From Takakia lepidozioides (lineage: Eukaryota > Streptophyta > Takakiopsida > Takakiales > Takakiaceae): a stretch of DNA of 64,000 bases. This document shows, piece after piece, positions 34,531-46,337 of this stretch. The stretch spans positions 21,018,001 through 21,082,000 of the forward strand of contig CM060731.1 of assembly GCA_030704615.1 (NCBI GenBank), read 5' to 3'. The notes under the pieces were generated by a model, which ran no database searches, was not told the DNA's origin, and saw nothing but the letters and a program-made list of their open reading frames with translations. Position numbers and translations under genes: made by a program. Positions within the stretch are counted from its first letter, which is position 1. Each line of letters begins with the position of its first letter.

Positions 34531-36194
34531 ATTGTCGCTTGTGTGGTAAGGCCCTTAGTCCCCCAACCGTTGGCATACCACGGTGTGAGGGGAGTAGTCC
34601 GAGGCAGTAGGAACCGAACACCAACGTGGGCCTGCCTCAACGCACTGTCACAGACACTATGAGGGAACAATTTAGTGCCGGGCTGCCTAGCCTCCCACCT
34701 GCCAACAATTGGTGCCAAAGACTTCTAGAGGGGTGAATGGAAAGGTGTCCATGGAACCACCCCCTCTCATTTTTAAGGGGCGATTCCTTCCTAGGGGGCG
34801 TCCCCTAAGGGTCGAGTAGGATGAAGAAACCAACAGAATGTGGGAGCAAAAACAGGCAGAGGGGATGGCGAGAGATTATGAAGGGGAGAAGCAAAGTGGG
34901 GGGGAAAAAATGAGAAGAGCATACTACAGACTACAACTACAGTGCTACTACTATTGAGACATGGTGAAGCTAGAGGGCCCACATGCATTAAGCTGTTTAA
35001 TGAAGCCCCATCACACTTCTGGTACAGGGTGAAACCTAATGGCCTGCAGACACAATCTAAAACCTTGGCTCGGTTCTGAATTTGGGGTCGCGAGCTTTCT
35101 TGTGCCTCCAATTGAAGTCACCATCCTTCCCTTCACCAGGTGATTTCCCAGCTAGATGGGATGGTGTCTTGCCAACCAAACAGCATGTAATTAGTGTTAG
35201 TGATGGTTGATACATTATGACCAAGGGTAATGGGCATATACCACCTCGGAAGTGGTTGTGGGTTCAATCCACCAATTGGTCTCACTGGAGAGTAGGCCCA
35301 TGTCAGCGAAAACAAAACAATGCTACCACATGAGTGGCATTCGGGCACGAGAATAGATAGTTGAGAAGCAAAAATGAATGACTCAGATGAGCTCCACGGC
35401 GGGAAGGAGCACATCATGACAAATTTCCAAGCAACAGTCCTTGGAAATTTTACTTTCGCGGAGAGGCTCCTCATAAGCACCACGTCACATTGCTTTCTCG
35501 TTGCCGTTCCTCCCGTGTAGTAGGTGAGGGTGTCAGTTTACGATCCATCAACCAATCAGCAGGTTGCGGGGACTTCCACTGCCATTCATGCGGTGGCGCC
35601 CTAAGTTACCCCCTACAAACAAAACAATTTCCCAGTTTTTACGACATATTGTGAAAAGTTCATTGCCAAAAAACCGATGGAGTAATGTTTCTCAAAAGAG
35701 AAACCGGTGCAAATTTATAGAGAATGTTCTCCGGCTTGAGACAAGATTTTGTTATTTAGAGGGGGACATTGCCCCAAGACAAATCCACAATATTGTAACT
35801 CAGACTATTACATTGAATCACGAGCGGCCGCTTTGGGAGGTTCCCCTGATTATTTTGCCTTATGGCCCTGTCGAGGTTATTTTTTCCTCGATCCTTTCTA
35901 ATTTGAGAAACAAGGCCTCTGTCCCCTTTTGATTTTGATTTTTTTTAGAAAAAATCACAAGCTATTGAATCACATAGCTTTCGAACCTCTCACCCTTTCT
36001 TATCTCTAATTCTAATCTCTCACTATATGTAGAGCAGGCCTGATTCTAGAGTGGTCCAGGAATTACCGTGGCCCAAGAATTAGAGTGGGACGCTTACGGC
36101 CACGTGTATTAAGGAATGAGACCAGGGGGTCCAAAAAAAGAAGGGAGGAATTGGCCAAATTTAGAATAAGGAGTCTTGTAGGGTTGACATGTGT
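34531..36194. other. Intergenic, no gene recognised
   Basis: No domain-bearing frame was found. The plus frame at 35564-35932 and the minus frame at 34791-35111 look non-coding. GGGCCTCTGTCCCC-like sequence occurs near 35.91 kb (GGCCTCTGTCCCCTTTTGAT), matching other dispersed-repeat tails in the window. Confidence 0.45.
35215..35305 (+). mobile_element. SINE family A head fragment
   Basis: The phrases GGGTAATGGGCATATACCAC and GTGGTTGTGGGTTCAATCCA match the tRNA-like head of family A. The 3' body is not recognisable. Confidence 0.65.
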
Positions 36195-36580
36195 CAAGGG
36201 CCTTCTAGAAGGGTCCACCGCCCTGAGAGGGTATATAAGGGAGGGACCCCCTCTTCCTACCTACTAACTTACTACTTACTAAATTAGTAAATAGTGGGCT
36301 TTGCAAAGGCAGGGCCCCAAAAAAAGACAGCCAACATGAATCAATTTATTAATAGAAACCACAATACATGTATTTGCTCTTTCTGCTCTTTCTTCTAATT
36401 TAGCTATGGTCCTATTTGGTTTTGGGGCCCTTGAGGGAGCCCCCTAAATACTAACTAAAATACTTACTATATTTATATAAGGTGAGGAGTGAGCACATCC
36501 TTATATAGCCTTGGGAGGGGACGCTGGAGGCTTCTAGGAGACCGTGCAAGGCGGTGGTGGGCCCTTCCAGAAGACCCTAC
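36195..36580. repeat. Fold-back (inverted) repeat
   Basis: Left arm words and their complements occur in mirrored order. AGGGCCTTCTAGAAGGGTCC (36198-36217) pairs with GGGCCCTTCCAGAAGACCCT (36559-36578). GGGTATATAAGG (36229-36240) pairs with CCTTATATAGCC (36499-36510). GCAGGGCCCCAAAA (36310-36323) pairs with TTTTGGGGCCCTTG (36419-36432). The arms are diverged, with a loop of about 90 bases around 36330-36417. Related sequence occurs at 26340-26600. Confidence 0.7.
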
Positions 36581-37314
36581 AGACTTCTAAAACAGCCCCA
36601 CGTGTCCTATCCTACATAAAGCACCCCACCCTTTGACACATTCCCACTAATTCCAAACCCATATAAACTCTAATCCTAACCCACCATTGGCTGCTCCAAT
36701 GGTGGGCCTATTTTTAACCTTTCTGAAATTAAACATTCTGCCCCCCTCTTTCTAGGTGTCCCTACAGCCCGGGCCCACCTGTCTACTCGACATCCCCCCT
36801 TTTCTCTCACGGCTCCGCGTCCTTCTCCTGCCTCTCCACTAGCCCCCCCAGTTCGTCGTGCTATCCTCTCACTCGCTGATTTTCCTTGATTGAAACTTGG
36901 GTTTACATATTTGTTGCAACCCGATCATTCATTTGTTGAGTTGTTCTACACTGGTTACTAGGCAGCGGCCCCCCTCTTGAGCCCCTAGGGCACTCAGCAA
37001 GGTGATTGTTCTTTTGCAGTTAATCTGATTTCAAGGGCCTCCGTTTCTTTTTTTAAACAATAAAATAAAAATCACAAGCCAGAACAAATATAATATCTCG
37101 AATATGTAAATAGCTAATTTTTTGTAGCTTTATTGGCCCTGCCTTCTCAAGGCAGAGAGCAGGACTACGCAAAGGGGTTAGGGCTGGCAAGGTTGAGGAA
37201 TCATTCAACGTTTTTGACAGACATACATAAAGATTTAATATTTAGGATGAATGGATAAAATATTTAAGTAATAGATGAATTTGGTGCATGTTTGACAAGT
37301 AGACAATTTACAAA
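36581..37314. other. Intergenic, no gene recognised
   Basis: No gene is recognised. A GGGCCTCCGTTTC-plus-T-run tail near 37037 resembles other dispersed-repeat tails in the window. Confidence 0.45.
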
Positions 37315-37578
37315 GACACGTTTCTTTTGGTGGCAATAATGCATTGGCGATCTAATGCACTATCACTCTTGCGAAATCTTGCACATAGTGATCTAATGTT
37401 GACACGTTGCTTTTGGTGGCGATAAATATGCATTGGCGATCTAATGCACTCTGTCACTCTTACGAACTCTCGCATATAGTGACCTAACATTGACATGTTG
37501 CTTTTGGTGGCGATAATGGGCAAGCTCATGCATCTTGTCACTGTTGCAAATCTCGTATATAGTGACCTAACATTGCCA
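37315..37578. repeat. Minisatellite, three copies of about 85-91 bp
   Basis: Copies begin near 37315, 37401 and 37492. Each contains TTTTGGTGGCGATAA (or CAATAA), a CATTGGCGATCTAATGCA-type segment, TGTCACTCTTACGAA-type sequence and ATAGTGACCTAACATTG. The third copy has diverged in its middle. No coding role. Confidence 0.85.
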
Positions 37579-38379
37579 CATTTGTTTGTCAAAACGTGTG
37601 TGCAACAAGGTAGTGTATAGGGAGCTTGCTGTTTGACATAAGAGATTTGGAGTTATAGACAGGCAGGGTTTGCATGTATTTCCATGCATTTGTTGGCCTT
37701 GCCTCCCTAAGGCAGGACTACGCAAAGGTTTTGATGCTTAGCAACGATACTTGCAGTAAACTTTCGCATTAGTTCAAGCCAGATGTAGCGGGAAGATTTC
37801 ATCCATATATGTAAATGAATGAAATCCCTGTATGAATAATTTTATGCTTGTGTGATAGGCTATGCTGAGTAGAGTATTCCATGCATTTTGTTGGCTCTCT
37901 TGTAGATAGAGACTTTGCAACATGTTCAAGTCATTGGAGAAAATGTGGTCAAAGGACCTTACACCGTGTCAAGGCTCCGATTGGTGTGCTGAGTCATGCC
38001 CCTTACACTCACCTCCTCTATCCCTAAGCAAGAGAGCCCATCGCCATTTAGGCTTGTTATATATACATTTGAAATAAAATAGGTGTATGTAATTAAATGT
38101 ATATAAACTAGAGGTTATAAGAACTGATGTCACTCTTGACTCTAGAGGTTGGTGAACTTCAAGCCAACGACATTAGCTCAAGGCATATTGTGTCTCATGC
38201 CAAAGGAATCTTTACCTATGCTTTTGGAATATTTTGGGATTCCCAGCTAGCTCTCTCTCTCTCTCTCTCTCTCTCTAAACTTTAGGCTCTAGCCAAATTG
38301 TTGCGTTTATCTATTCTCAAGGGATTATGCAATGAAGACATCTATAGGGCCTCATCCTCAATCGCTCCTTTACTCAATT
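37579..38379. other. Intergenic, no gene recognised
   Basis: No coding content is recognised. A (CT)n microsatellite lies at 38251-38276. Confidence 0.5.
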
Positions 38380-38388
38380 CCTTCCAGG

Positions 38389-38562
38389 ACAACCAACATG
38401 TAGGCCAGTGGTAATGGGCACATACCACGTTGGATGTGGTTGTGGGTTCAAACCACCGTCTGGTGTGTCATAAAGGTGTCCACCTTCCTGTTGGAAGGCA
38501 GTAGCCCTTGGGGGTCAAGTGACAACATAAATTACGCTTCCTTCGGGAGGCGTCATACTTTA
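38389..38562 (+). mobile_element. SINE family A copy with 9-bp target duplication
   Basis: A 174-bp element flanked by perfect CCTTCCAGG (38380-38388 and 38563-38571). It is collinear with the copy at 34342: ACAACCAACATGTAGGCCAG, GGTTGTGGGTTCAAACCACC, GGAAGGCAGTAGCCCTTG and a CGTCATACTTTA end. A different target site and a different duplication from the 34342 copy show two independent insertions. Confidence 0.9.
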
Positions 38563-38571
38563 CCTTCCAGG

Positions 38572-39720
38572 TTGAGCACATAAAATTGGTACCACCACTC
38601 ATAAGCTGCGCCTGATGGGTAGATTGGCCCTTTGTTTTCCACATGTGAATAATAATATCATTATATGACTAATCCTGAGGGGAAGAAGGTTTGGGGATTA
38701 TTGTCTCAGCGTTATGCAGATCTGCTTTGCTGTTAGTCTCTCACATGCTTCAAACTCGGTTCCTCCAAGGGGGGAATCTTGTTGTTAAGCACCAACTATC
38801 TCACATGTTTTGCATGTAATATTAGAGGGGGATTGGTATGGCGTGAGCACAAAAAAAAGACGTGTGAGCAGGATCCTTGGTTATGGGGGTGATATGTATG
38901 CCAGCGGACATAGACGGACATAGCGTCTTTCTGCGTTAATACTATATGGTGTCTAAATATAATCTTAGACATATAGAAGGAGCTTGGAAGGGAGAAACCT
39001 AAAAAAAGTAAAAAATAAAAAAACCCAAACCCCAATTTTGCCGACGAAACCTAAGTTTCATTGGCAAAAATCAAAGTTTCCTCCCTAGTCATGTCCCTAG
39101 TTTTCCTCTTTTGGTACTGTGTTTGCTCGACTTAGTGGATACGCGCAAAGTGCCCAGGGGAAGGGGGAAAATTTGCACCGGGGTCATTTATGCTGATTTA
39201 CACAAGAGCTAGTCAGTGTCATGCTCCATCCACTCAGCAAGTTCAATTTGATGAGAGTGCGAAATGTCAGTGCCCACATGCTAATGAAGTGTTACTATAC
39301 AGTGCCTTACCATTTTGTTATAATTTTCCTCAGCATCTTGATTAAAGGGCTCCGAGCCCCTTTTATATGTACATATGGACCATTCCAGTGGTGCCATCAG
39401 CTGGAGTGGGTGCACGTACAGCCCCCTTTCAACAAACTGTAGGCACAGATTGAGCAGAGCTGTGAACCAACCTGGAGAACTTCCATTTCAAGGTCTGTGG
39501 TGGTGAGGCTAGGGCAAGACCCATGAAGAGACTCACTCATAAAAGAGAATCTGGGGACGTCTTCACTTTCAATGGTCCATCCCACTGCCGGAGAGTGTCT
39601 GCAGTGGTAGAAGCCGCACTCTCCTCTCTTTTATTCCGCTGTCCAAACATGGGCAGAGGGTCTACCGATACAGAAGGCTTACACAGAACCTGCCTGACTA
39701 CAGCCTCCATATGAGCCTCT
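38572..39720. other. Intergenic, no gene recognised
   Basis: No gene is recognised. The last few hundred bases are probably the 3' flank of the minus-strand INTS4-like gene. Confidence 0.45.
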
Positions 39721-39723
39721 GAA

Positions 39724-42700
39724 TTACCGTCTCATTTGAGACACTTTTGTTCCTTTCTCTTTATTCATGACAAGATGAGCTTCACTTTCGACACAGAGAG
39801 GTACCAGAGATCCCCTTGGACCTCTGCCTGCAAGCTGTCCCTCTTCTTCCTCTTTGCCACTTTCCAGTACAACGCAGAATTTCAGTGCACATGCTGCGAC
39901 TGGTGGCATTCTCTCAACCTGCAAAACTGTCGCTAGCCAGTGCAAATCCCCTGTCAAGTGGGTAGCCTCTTGCAAATCTAGATATCTAAACTGTGGTGGC
40001 AAATTTTCCACGCTATATTGCACCCAGAAATTCCCACTCTCAGGGGCATTGTGCACAACAATGTCGATGAGAAGTCCAAGTGGCAAGCCAGGGACAAACC
40101 CAATCGGTTGCTCGAAGTCAGAACCAGGTGCCTTCATGTCTGCCCAAGTCTCCCTCACCCTGTTGTTGACGACGCATTTGGAAGGCCAATATGATGCTGC
40201 AAGCTGGCGGGCTGCAACCCATAATGACAAAGAATAGCTGACCTTCCCATCTATCAACTGCTTTTTAACGCTTCCAAGGAAGGATGATACAGTTGGCTGT
40301 TCTTGTTTCTTGAAGAGTCCATCAGCTTCCAGACATATGACATTCAACTGAGCAAGGAACACTGATAGTCTATCAGGGGATAAACCTTCTACTGGCAAAG
40401 TTGCTATTCTCAGAACTAAGTCAAGGCCGTGAAACTCCATGAGCTGCAGATGTTGTTGCTGACTAAGGCCAGAAAAGCAAGCAAGCAACCGTTTCACCAC
40501 CAACTCCAGCTTGTGAGAGATGTCCAGTGGAGAATCAGCTCTTGTGCTTTTTACAATGTGGTCTTTAGCAGGAGTCAGATGTGCACGGAGCTGGGTTACC
40601 AATGTTAGACAATGTGCATACAATGCCGTAAACCTCAATACCGAACTAAGGTTCTGGCTTCGCCCTTGCAGCATCTTGAGGTCCCTCCTGCAGCCCCTGC
40701 TGGATTTGGCACTGCCTGGTGTCAGAAAGTTGGCAACTAGGGGAAGAGAACAATGCAGCTCAACTCACAGAGTAACAGTACTTTATTGTGTCAAAAGCAA
40801 AACAGCAGGGACTTGGGAAGTTTACCTCAGGATTAATAATGCTTTTGTAAAGGCCTGCCTTGCCAACAAGGAATGTACCGAATGGGCTGTTTCCACAATG
40901 TGTTTGAGGAAGTCCAGGCCCTCTCTCTCGCCTGGTTTACACCACATATTCTGGTCCTCTCCTGCTAATGGAAGGGAGGGCTGTGAACAAACTAACCGCC
41001 TCTCCAAGCCTTGCGAAAATCTATTATTATCTTGCAAAACACTATCCTTGTTTGATGCATTAGAAGCAACCAGAAGCCAGCGGTTACGATTTCCCTCTTC
41101 CTTTGTAGAACCATTTGACAGAACCGTGACCTCCTGCCTTGCATCGCTGGTGAAGACAGTATCAACCTCAACCCTCAACTCTTGAGAAGTTGATTCCTTT
41201 CTATGGGACCACACAAACTGCATCGTTTCCAGACCCACAGGCCAGATATTAAGAAGAGGTAGGGTCTTGGGCAGTTTGTGGCGAATGACGCTCACATATG
41301 ACAGCAACTTGGGTGGGATGAGAGAGATACAGGTCGTATTTGAAATCCCTGCTGAAAGAACAAGCGCCAGCATTGCCGTACAACGGGGTTCGTCAAACCC
41401 GCTGTCACCAATTAAGACCGCTTGCACCTGCATACAAAACCAACCCAAGCAATGGATGAGCAAAACATACACAAACCTCCAAGCAGAAAACAATAATGTA
41501 GGGTACAGAAGTGGAGGGCAGACCTCTTGAAGAAGCTCATTTGCTATGCACTCTGTGTAAGTGGGATGGGCCTGACCCAAGCTGCTAAGTGCCTGTATCA
41601 CTCCCTCTTCATCCTGCAGCGAAGCACTATGCAAGATTTCAACATTTGAGCCACAAAATTAGCATTGTAACTCAAAACCTGGCCTATTTCAGAATCCAAG
41701 CTCAAGTACTTGTTGTCATCAGCAGTTGCAAAAAACCGGTTGACTTTGTACTGATATCTTCAACCAGTCGAATGAATGAATCAAGTCTAACAAGAGAAGG
41801 AAGTATGGCTCCTTTGACAGAGCTCCACCAAAACATATCCATAGAAATCAGACTACAACTTATGCTGTATTGAAAGAAAAGAGACAGAAAGACAGAGGGA
41901 CCTCAATGCACCTCAGAATGGTGCTCTAAGCTGGAGAGAAGAGCGCGGATGGTGGAATGGAAGGTAGCAAAGCTTGGCAGACGAATTGCTGCCAAAAGGT
42001 TGCGTCCAGACTGCCGCATTTCAGTAGTCGTGTCCTCCAACACGTCCAAAAACTGCAATACAAGTACAATCATTCATTGGTAGAGCCACAGACACCAGAG
42101 TAACTGACAATCAACATTTCAGATTTGTGACAAGATCTCTGGTGAACACTTCCATTTCAGCGTTCTAGAAAACTTCAAGGGAAGAATTCAAACTGAGCAA
42201 AAGAGGAAAAACATCCCCGACTGGCACCCATAACTATCCCATACACCTCAGACTGAAGGTTCGTATCAGGCGGGGTTCCATAGACACATACTGTTTGCTA
42301 TCGTAGCATGTACTGCAAGAACAATTGCTGTCAATTACTGCAGTCTCAATGTAGACTCAGCCTCTCAAGGTTCAGTGATAGTGTACCAATCTAACTGATC
42401 TTGCTGTAACTCGGCCTTACACTACAGAATAGACTCATCAAAAGGGAAGGCTTGTACTAGGTCAACCTGACAAGTGGTTAAGAACACATGTGGCCTGGTT
42501 AGTTTATGGGTCTCAAACGGGGTATCGTACAGCTCTTCACAGAATACCATCTTTAGTATGTACATGTCCATTACCATGTGGAGATGTTTGTCATGCACAG
42601 AGAGGTGACCTGCTACTGCCAGTTGCAAAAGTGCACTGACAGCTTGCATCCGGACAGGTCCTGCTTCATCATTGAGCATATCAAGCAAAAGATCCACTGC

Positions 42701-45700
42701 TCCATGCCCCATCTTCTCACAGTGGCAGCACAGCTTTGCCAAGGCCTCAATGGCCACTGTTCGCACCTGCATGTGGCAAGTCCACAGCTTGCATCAATTC
42801 ATTGAGGGCAGATCTACCGAAATCCTATCTTATTTTCACATAAACACAACCAAACTCTTGGAATTGGATTAGAATGGCCTGTTTTCGTTTAGAACCCAGA
42901 ACTAAGCAACAAACCTTACATGCAGTTTAGATGGACCGCAAAAGAAAGGGAGGAGGAAGAGGCGGAAAGAACACTACATTCTGACATGTGAGAGATTTCA
43001 ATGGTGCATATCACTTAGGGCAAACTCTTCAGAGGCAAGACCATAGATTCACAGACACAGCTTCGGCGGACAGGTTCATAGCAGACCTCAGAAAACTCGT
43101 CTTCAAGACCCTGCACAAAGGTCCCTGCTGCTCTTGCATCCAAAAGACTCGTTCCTTCCTCATACTTCGCCAAGTCCACATCACCCTCCGGAGTCATAAT
43201 GGACGTACTTGTGGGGGTTTCCTTCTCTTTTCTCACTGTGCCTAAGACCTTTTTACTCAACGTCTGGAGCAGCACACTCTCCCTAATATTCGTCATTTCG
43301 CCAAGTACACGAAAGGTCTCTTCTCTCACTCTCATGTTCATGTCAGTTACCTTCGTGCAGATCTGAACATTGAAACACACCCAAAAGCTTGTTAACTGAG
43401 GTCAGGGCTGTAGTGGCCACACAGATTTCTGTAGGGTACCATACCTTATGATTGAGATATATATGTCCTCACCTGTTCTCAAAAATTGGAGAAGCCTTTA
43501 AGGTGAAGAGAAGCCATAAATTACACTTACTTCAGCAGGAGCCCACCCTTCCCCCCCCCCCCCAAAGATTTGGTAAATTTCTCTAGATTCAGTCTCCAAA
43601 ACCCAAATTTTGGAGATTATGGCAAGGTTCCATTCACTCTCTCTCAATGCATAAGAGGGTATGGCAAAAAAATTCCAACCATATTGCATCTTTGTGCACC
43701 AAAGAATATGTGTAACATCTCAACCTAATATTTTCCAAATAAACACAATGCAAAATGCAAGAAATGCCTTACTGCCCACAGCCATCAATCCACGGTATAT
43801 GTGATGATGCCTATGGCACCCCCAAGGATGGTAATATCATTTCTTCATTCCAAGAGTGAAAGAAAGAATTTCAATGTACTACTGTAGGCTTCAAAATTAT
43901 GAGTTACTGATGCCTGGCAAGAGACATGCAAGTACCTGCAAGAACACTTCGTTGGCTTGCTTTGCTGGAGCCCCCTTTTCAACATCCTCTGCTAGTGTCT
44001 TTGCCCATGTCCCGACCTACCATGCACCCCACTGACAAAGCCTTAGCTACATAATGGCGATGAAAGCAACATCAAGCAACAACTTCACTGGTTTTTGATG
44101 TCATCACTGGTGTTCAGTTCCATTGCATCAGAAAAAGAAAAAAGAAAAAATTGCCCCCCCACATCCCCCCCTGGTTTTTGATGTCATCACTGGTGTTCGT
44201 TCCATTTGCATCAGGAAGGAAAAATAAAGAATTGCTCCCCCACGCCCCCCCCCCCTCCCCCCCTCTTCTCTCTCTCCTTGACACATGGTGCACACATGAG
44301 TTCCAACATCAATCTACACAATCAGACTGACTGGTAAACACAGTGACAAGTCTGCACAGAGCATCTACCAATGGAGGGGAAAACTAACCAGCTGGACTGC
44401 TGCAACCCGCACCGATTCAAAAAAATCTTGGAAAAGGCTGATTGCGTGCTCATAGCAGTCTTTGCTCAGCTCATATCCTTTGGCGTGCAATGTTATAAGA
44501 GCCCTTAAGGCAGCCTCTCTTACACATGGGTGCGGGTCCCCAGTGTATTCCAAAAGCGCATGCATTAAGTAATTCCCAGCAAAAGCATCAAGTTTCTTTG
44601 AATCCACCCCACTCCCCTCTGTAGCACCTGCACTGAAAAAGTGTTGAAGCCACCCCACTGTCTTGACAACCATGTCCTCAGACTGGTCGCTCATATTCAG
44701 GTCCTGGATGCCAGTGCCCCTCATTCCTTGCCTGCTGCTAATCTTTTGATACAAACTTCCTTTGGTTCTTTGCAGGGTTTGACTGACATGTGGAGAACAA
44801 GTTAGTGGCAGATCAATGGTGTTAAGCTCCCCCATGCACCTCCTTTTGCCACACCTAGAAACCTCTAGTTCCGCCTTTGCAACCTCATTTGGATCGTCCA
44901 CAACAGTTTGCTTGGGCTCTTTTGATGAACTATGTGAGAGGACTATCTCTCTCGCTCTTATACTCTCCACAAGCAAACGTATTACCAAGACCCGTACCTG
45001 TGGATTGCTGCTGCCCAGCAGTTTTTTCACTGGCCATCCGATTAAATTCCAGGTCACAACTCCGTCACATTTCTCAGCAATGGAAAGAAGGGATTGCAGT
45101 ATTTGAGCACGTACACCCAGTTTAACTAGGGGCCTAGCAGTGTCCTTGATTGAGAGGTATGTCTGCAGAGCCTGAACAATCGTTCTTGCAAATTCTGATC
45201 CATTTCTGGTCATTTCGAATCCATTTTCAGCAGTCTTGATTGGCAAAGACACGTCATGCTTGTCATTCAAATTGAACCCTGTGTGTGATACAAAAGCATC
45301 TGAAGCAGCACATGTTTTTCCTGGTGATCGTGACCAATGGCCAGCCTCCCCCTCCTCCCTCCCACAAAATACACATGGACCTCGGCCTCTGCATCGTGTT
45401 GTCCCCACAACTACAAAATATGTGAGCCAACAAGACGTCATCTTTAGGAAGTGCAGATTTGCAGTCATTGGATTCAAAAACTGCAAGAGAGGCCAGAAGA
45501 TTCACCAGCTTCTGCACTAACGACGGGTCGTCCTCCTTCCATAAGTGCATCTCGATAGAGTCCTTAAGAACTTTTCGGGTTTCACTTTTTGTCACGAGTC
45601 CTAAATGTGCGTCAATGCATACAATGGCATCCAGACGACCGTCCAACGCTGACTGGTTCATCAAGGATAACTTCTGTTTCAGAAAATCATCAAGAACATC

Positions 45701-45964
45701 TCCTCCGTCAGGATTCCTCGGCTGCTCCTCATGCAACATCACTTCTCTTTCATTTTCCCTGACCTTATGTTGTTCAATCTCCCAATCTGCAATGTCCGAT
45801 TGCGCGGGTTGAATCCACCTGCCCTTCTTCGTGAAGCTTCGGTTATTTGGCATCGCTTTAGCTTTAAAGTGCTTGCCCTCGAGAGCAACCAAGCCTCCAT
45901 CTCTTTCTTCAGCAGCATCATTTGCTAGTCCTTCTGATTCTCTCACCCGCTTCATTCTTGGCAT
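39724..45964 (-). CDS. INTS4: Integrator subunit 4 / SIEL-type HEAT-repeat protein, nine exons
   Basis: INTS4 scaffolds the cleavage module of the Integrator complex, which processes snRNA 3' ends. The Arabidopsis relative SIEL is also reported as a SHORT-ROOT partner on endosomes. Minus-strand exons: 45415-45964, 44389-45299, 43936-44016, 43087-43362, 42575-42766, 41912-42052, 41524-41613, 40826-41427 and 39724-40687. They sum to 3807 nt (1268 residues), and every phase agrees (1,0,0,0,0,0,0,2). All introns are GT-AG. HEAT/ARM units include YTGDPHPCVREAALRALITL, VTDMNMRVREETFRVLGEMT, FVQGLEDEFSEVRTVAIEAL, LNDEAGPVRMQAVSALLQL and FLDVLEDTTTEMRQSGRNLL. The IPPKLLSYVSVIRHKLP segment is typical of the plant C-terminal region. 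It is longer than human or Arabidopsis proteins (about 930-960), mostly from the N-terminal exon and a charged insert near codons 350-450. The start is the ATG at 45964. Confidence 0.88.
43500..43535 (+). mobile_element. SINE family A 3' scrap in INTS4 intron
   Basis: GGTGAAGAGAAGCCATAAAT followed by TACACTTACTTCAGCAGGA matches the family A 3' end. It lies in the intron between the 43087-43362 and 43936-44016 exons, opposite to the gene, and is followed by a C run (43550-43563). Confidence 0.6.
44085..44255. repeat. Tandem duplication of about 80 bp with C-runs
   Basis: CTGGTTTTTGATGTCATCAC begins two adjacent copies (about 44090 and 44171), each ending in purine-rich sequence, a TTGC motif and a poly-C tract. 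It is inside an INTS4 intron. Confidence 0.85.
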
Positions 45965-46019
45965 GCAATTAGGACTTCTCAGTTAAGCCATTGGCTTGTT
46001 CCCCATATGTTCATAGAAT

Positions 46020-46337
46020 TGTCAAATGCGACAAACATAACATCTTTCTTCATTTGTTCCTGCATCTCTGAGATTTCAACACTCCCTGAATGATGCGTTA
46101 GAACAGCTGGGGGAGATCTTCGGAGAGAATTAGCACGAAGAACGGTCCAGACCTCCAATACGCGCCTTGCCCCGCTTCCCCTACGTCTACCGATCCGTCC
46201 GAACCACTAGGAGTTCGTTGCCAGCTCTTGCTCACCGGCACCAAGCTTGGTAATTCCGGAGGGTCTACATCGGATGATGGCATCTCTAAGCATTGGGAAT
46301 AATCTTCCTCATCCAATTCTCCACCTGAGACATACAC
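46020..46337 (-). other. Possible upstream open frames in INTS4 5' region
   Basis: Minus-strand frame 46098-46337 (79 codons, starting MYVSGGELDEEDYSQCLEMP) has protein-like composition. A second segment just downstream reads EMQEQMKKDVMFVAFDNSMN before a stop. They lie within 400 bases upstream of the INTS4 start on the same strand. They could be a short 5' exon, upstream ORFs in the leader, or remnants of another gene. I recognise no family. Confidence 0.35.
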
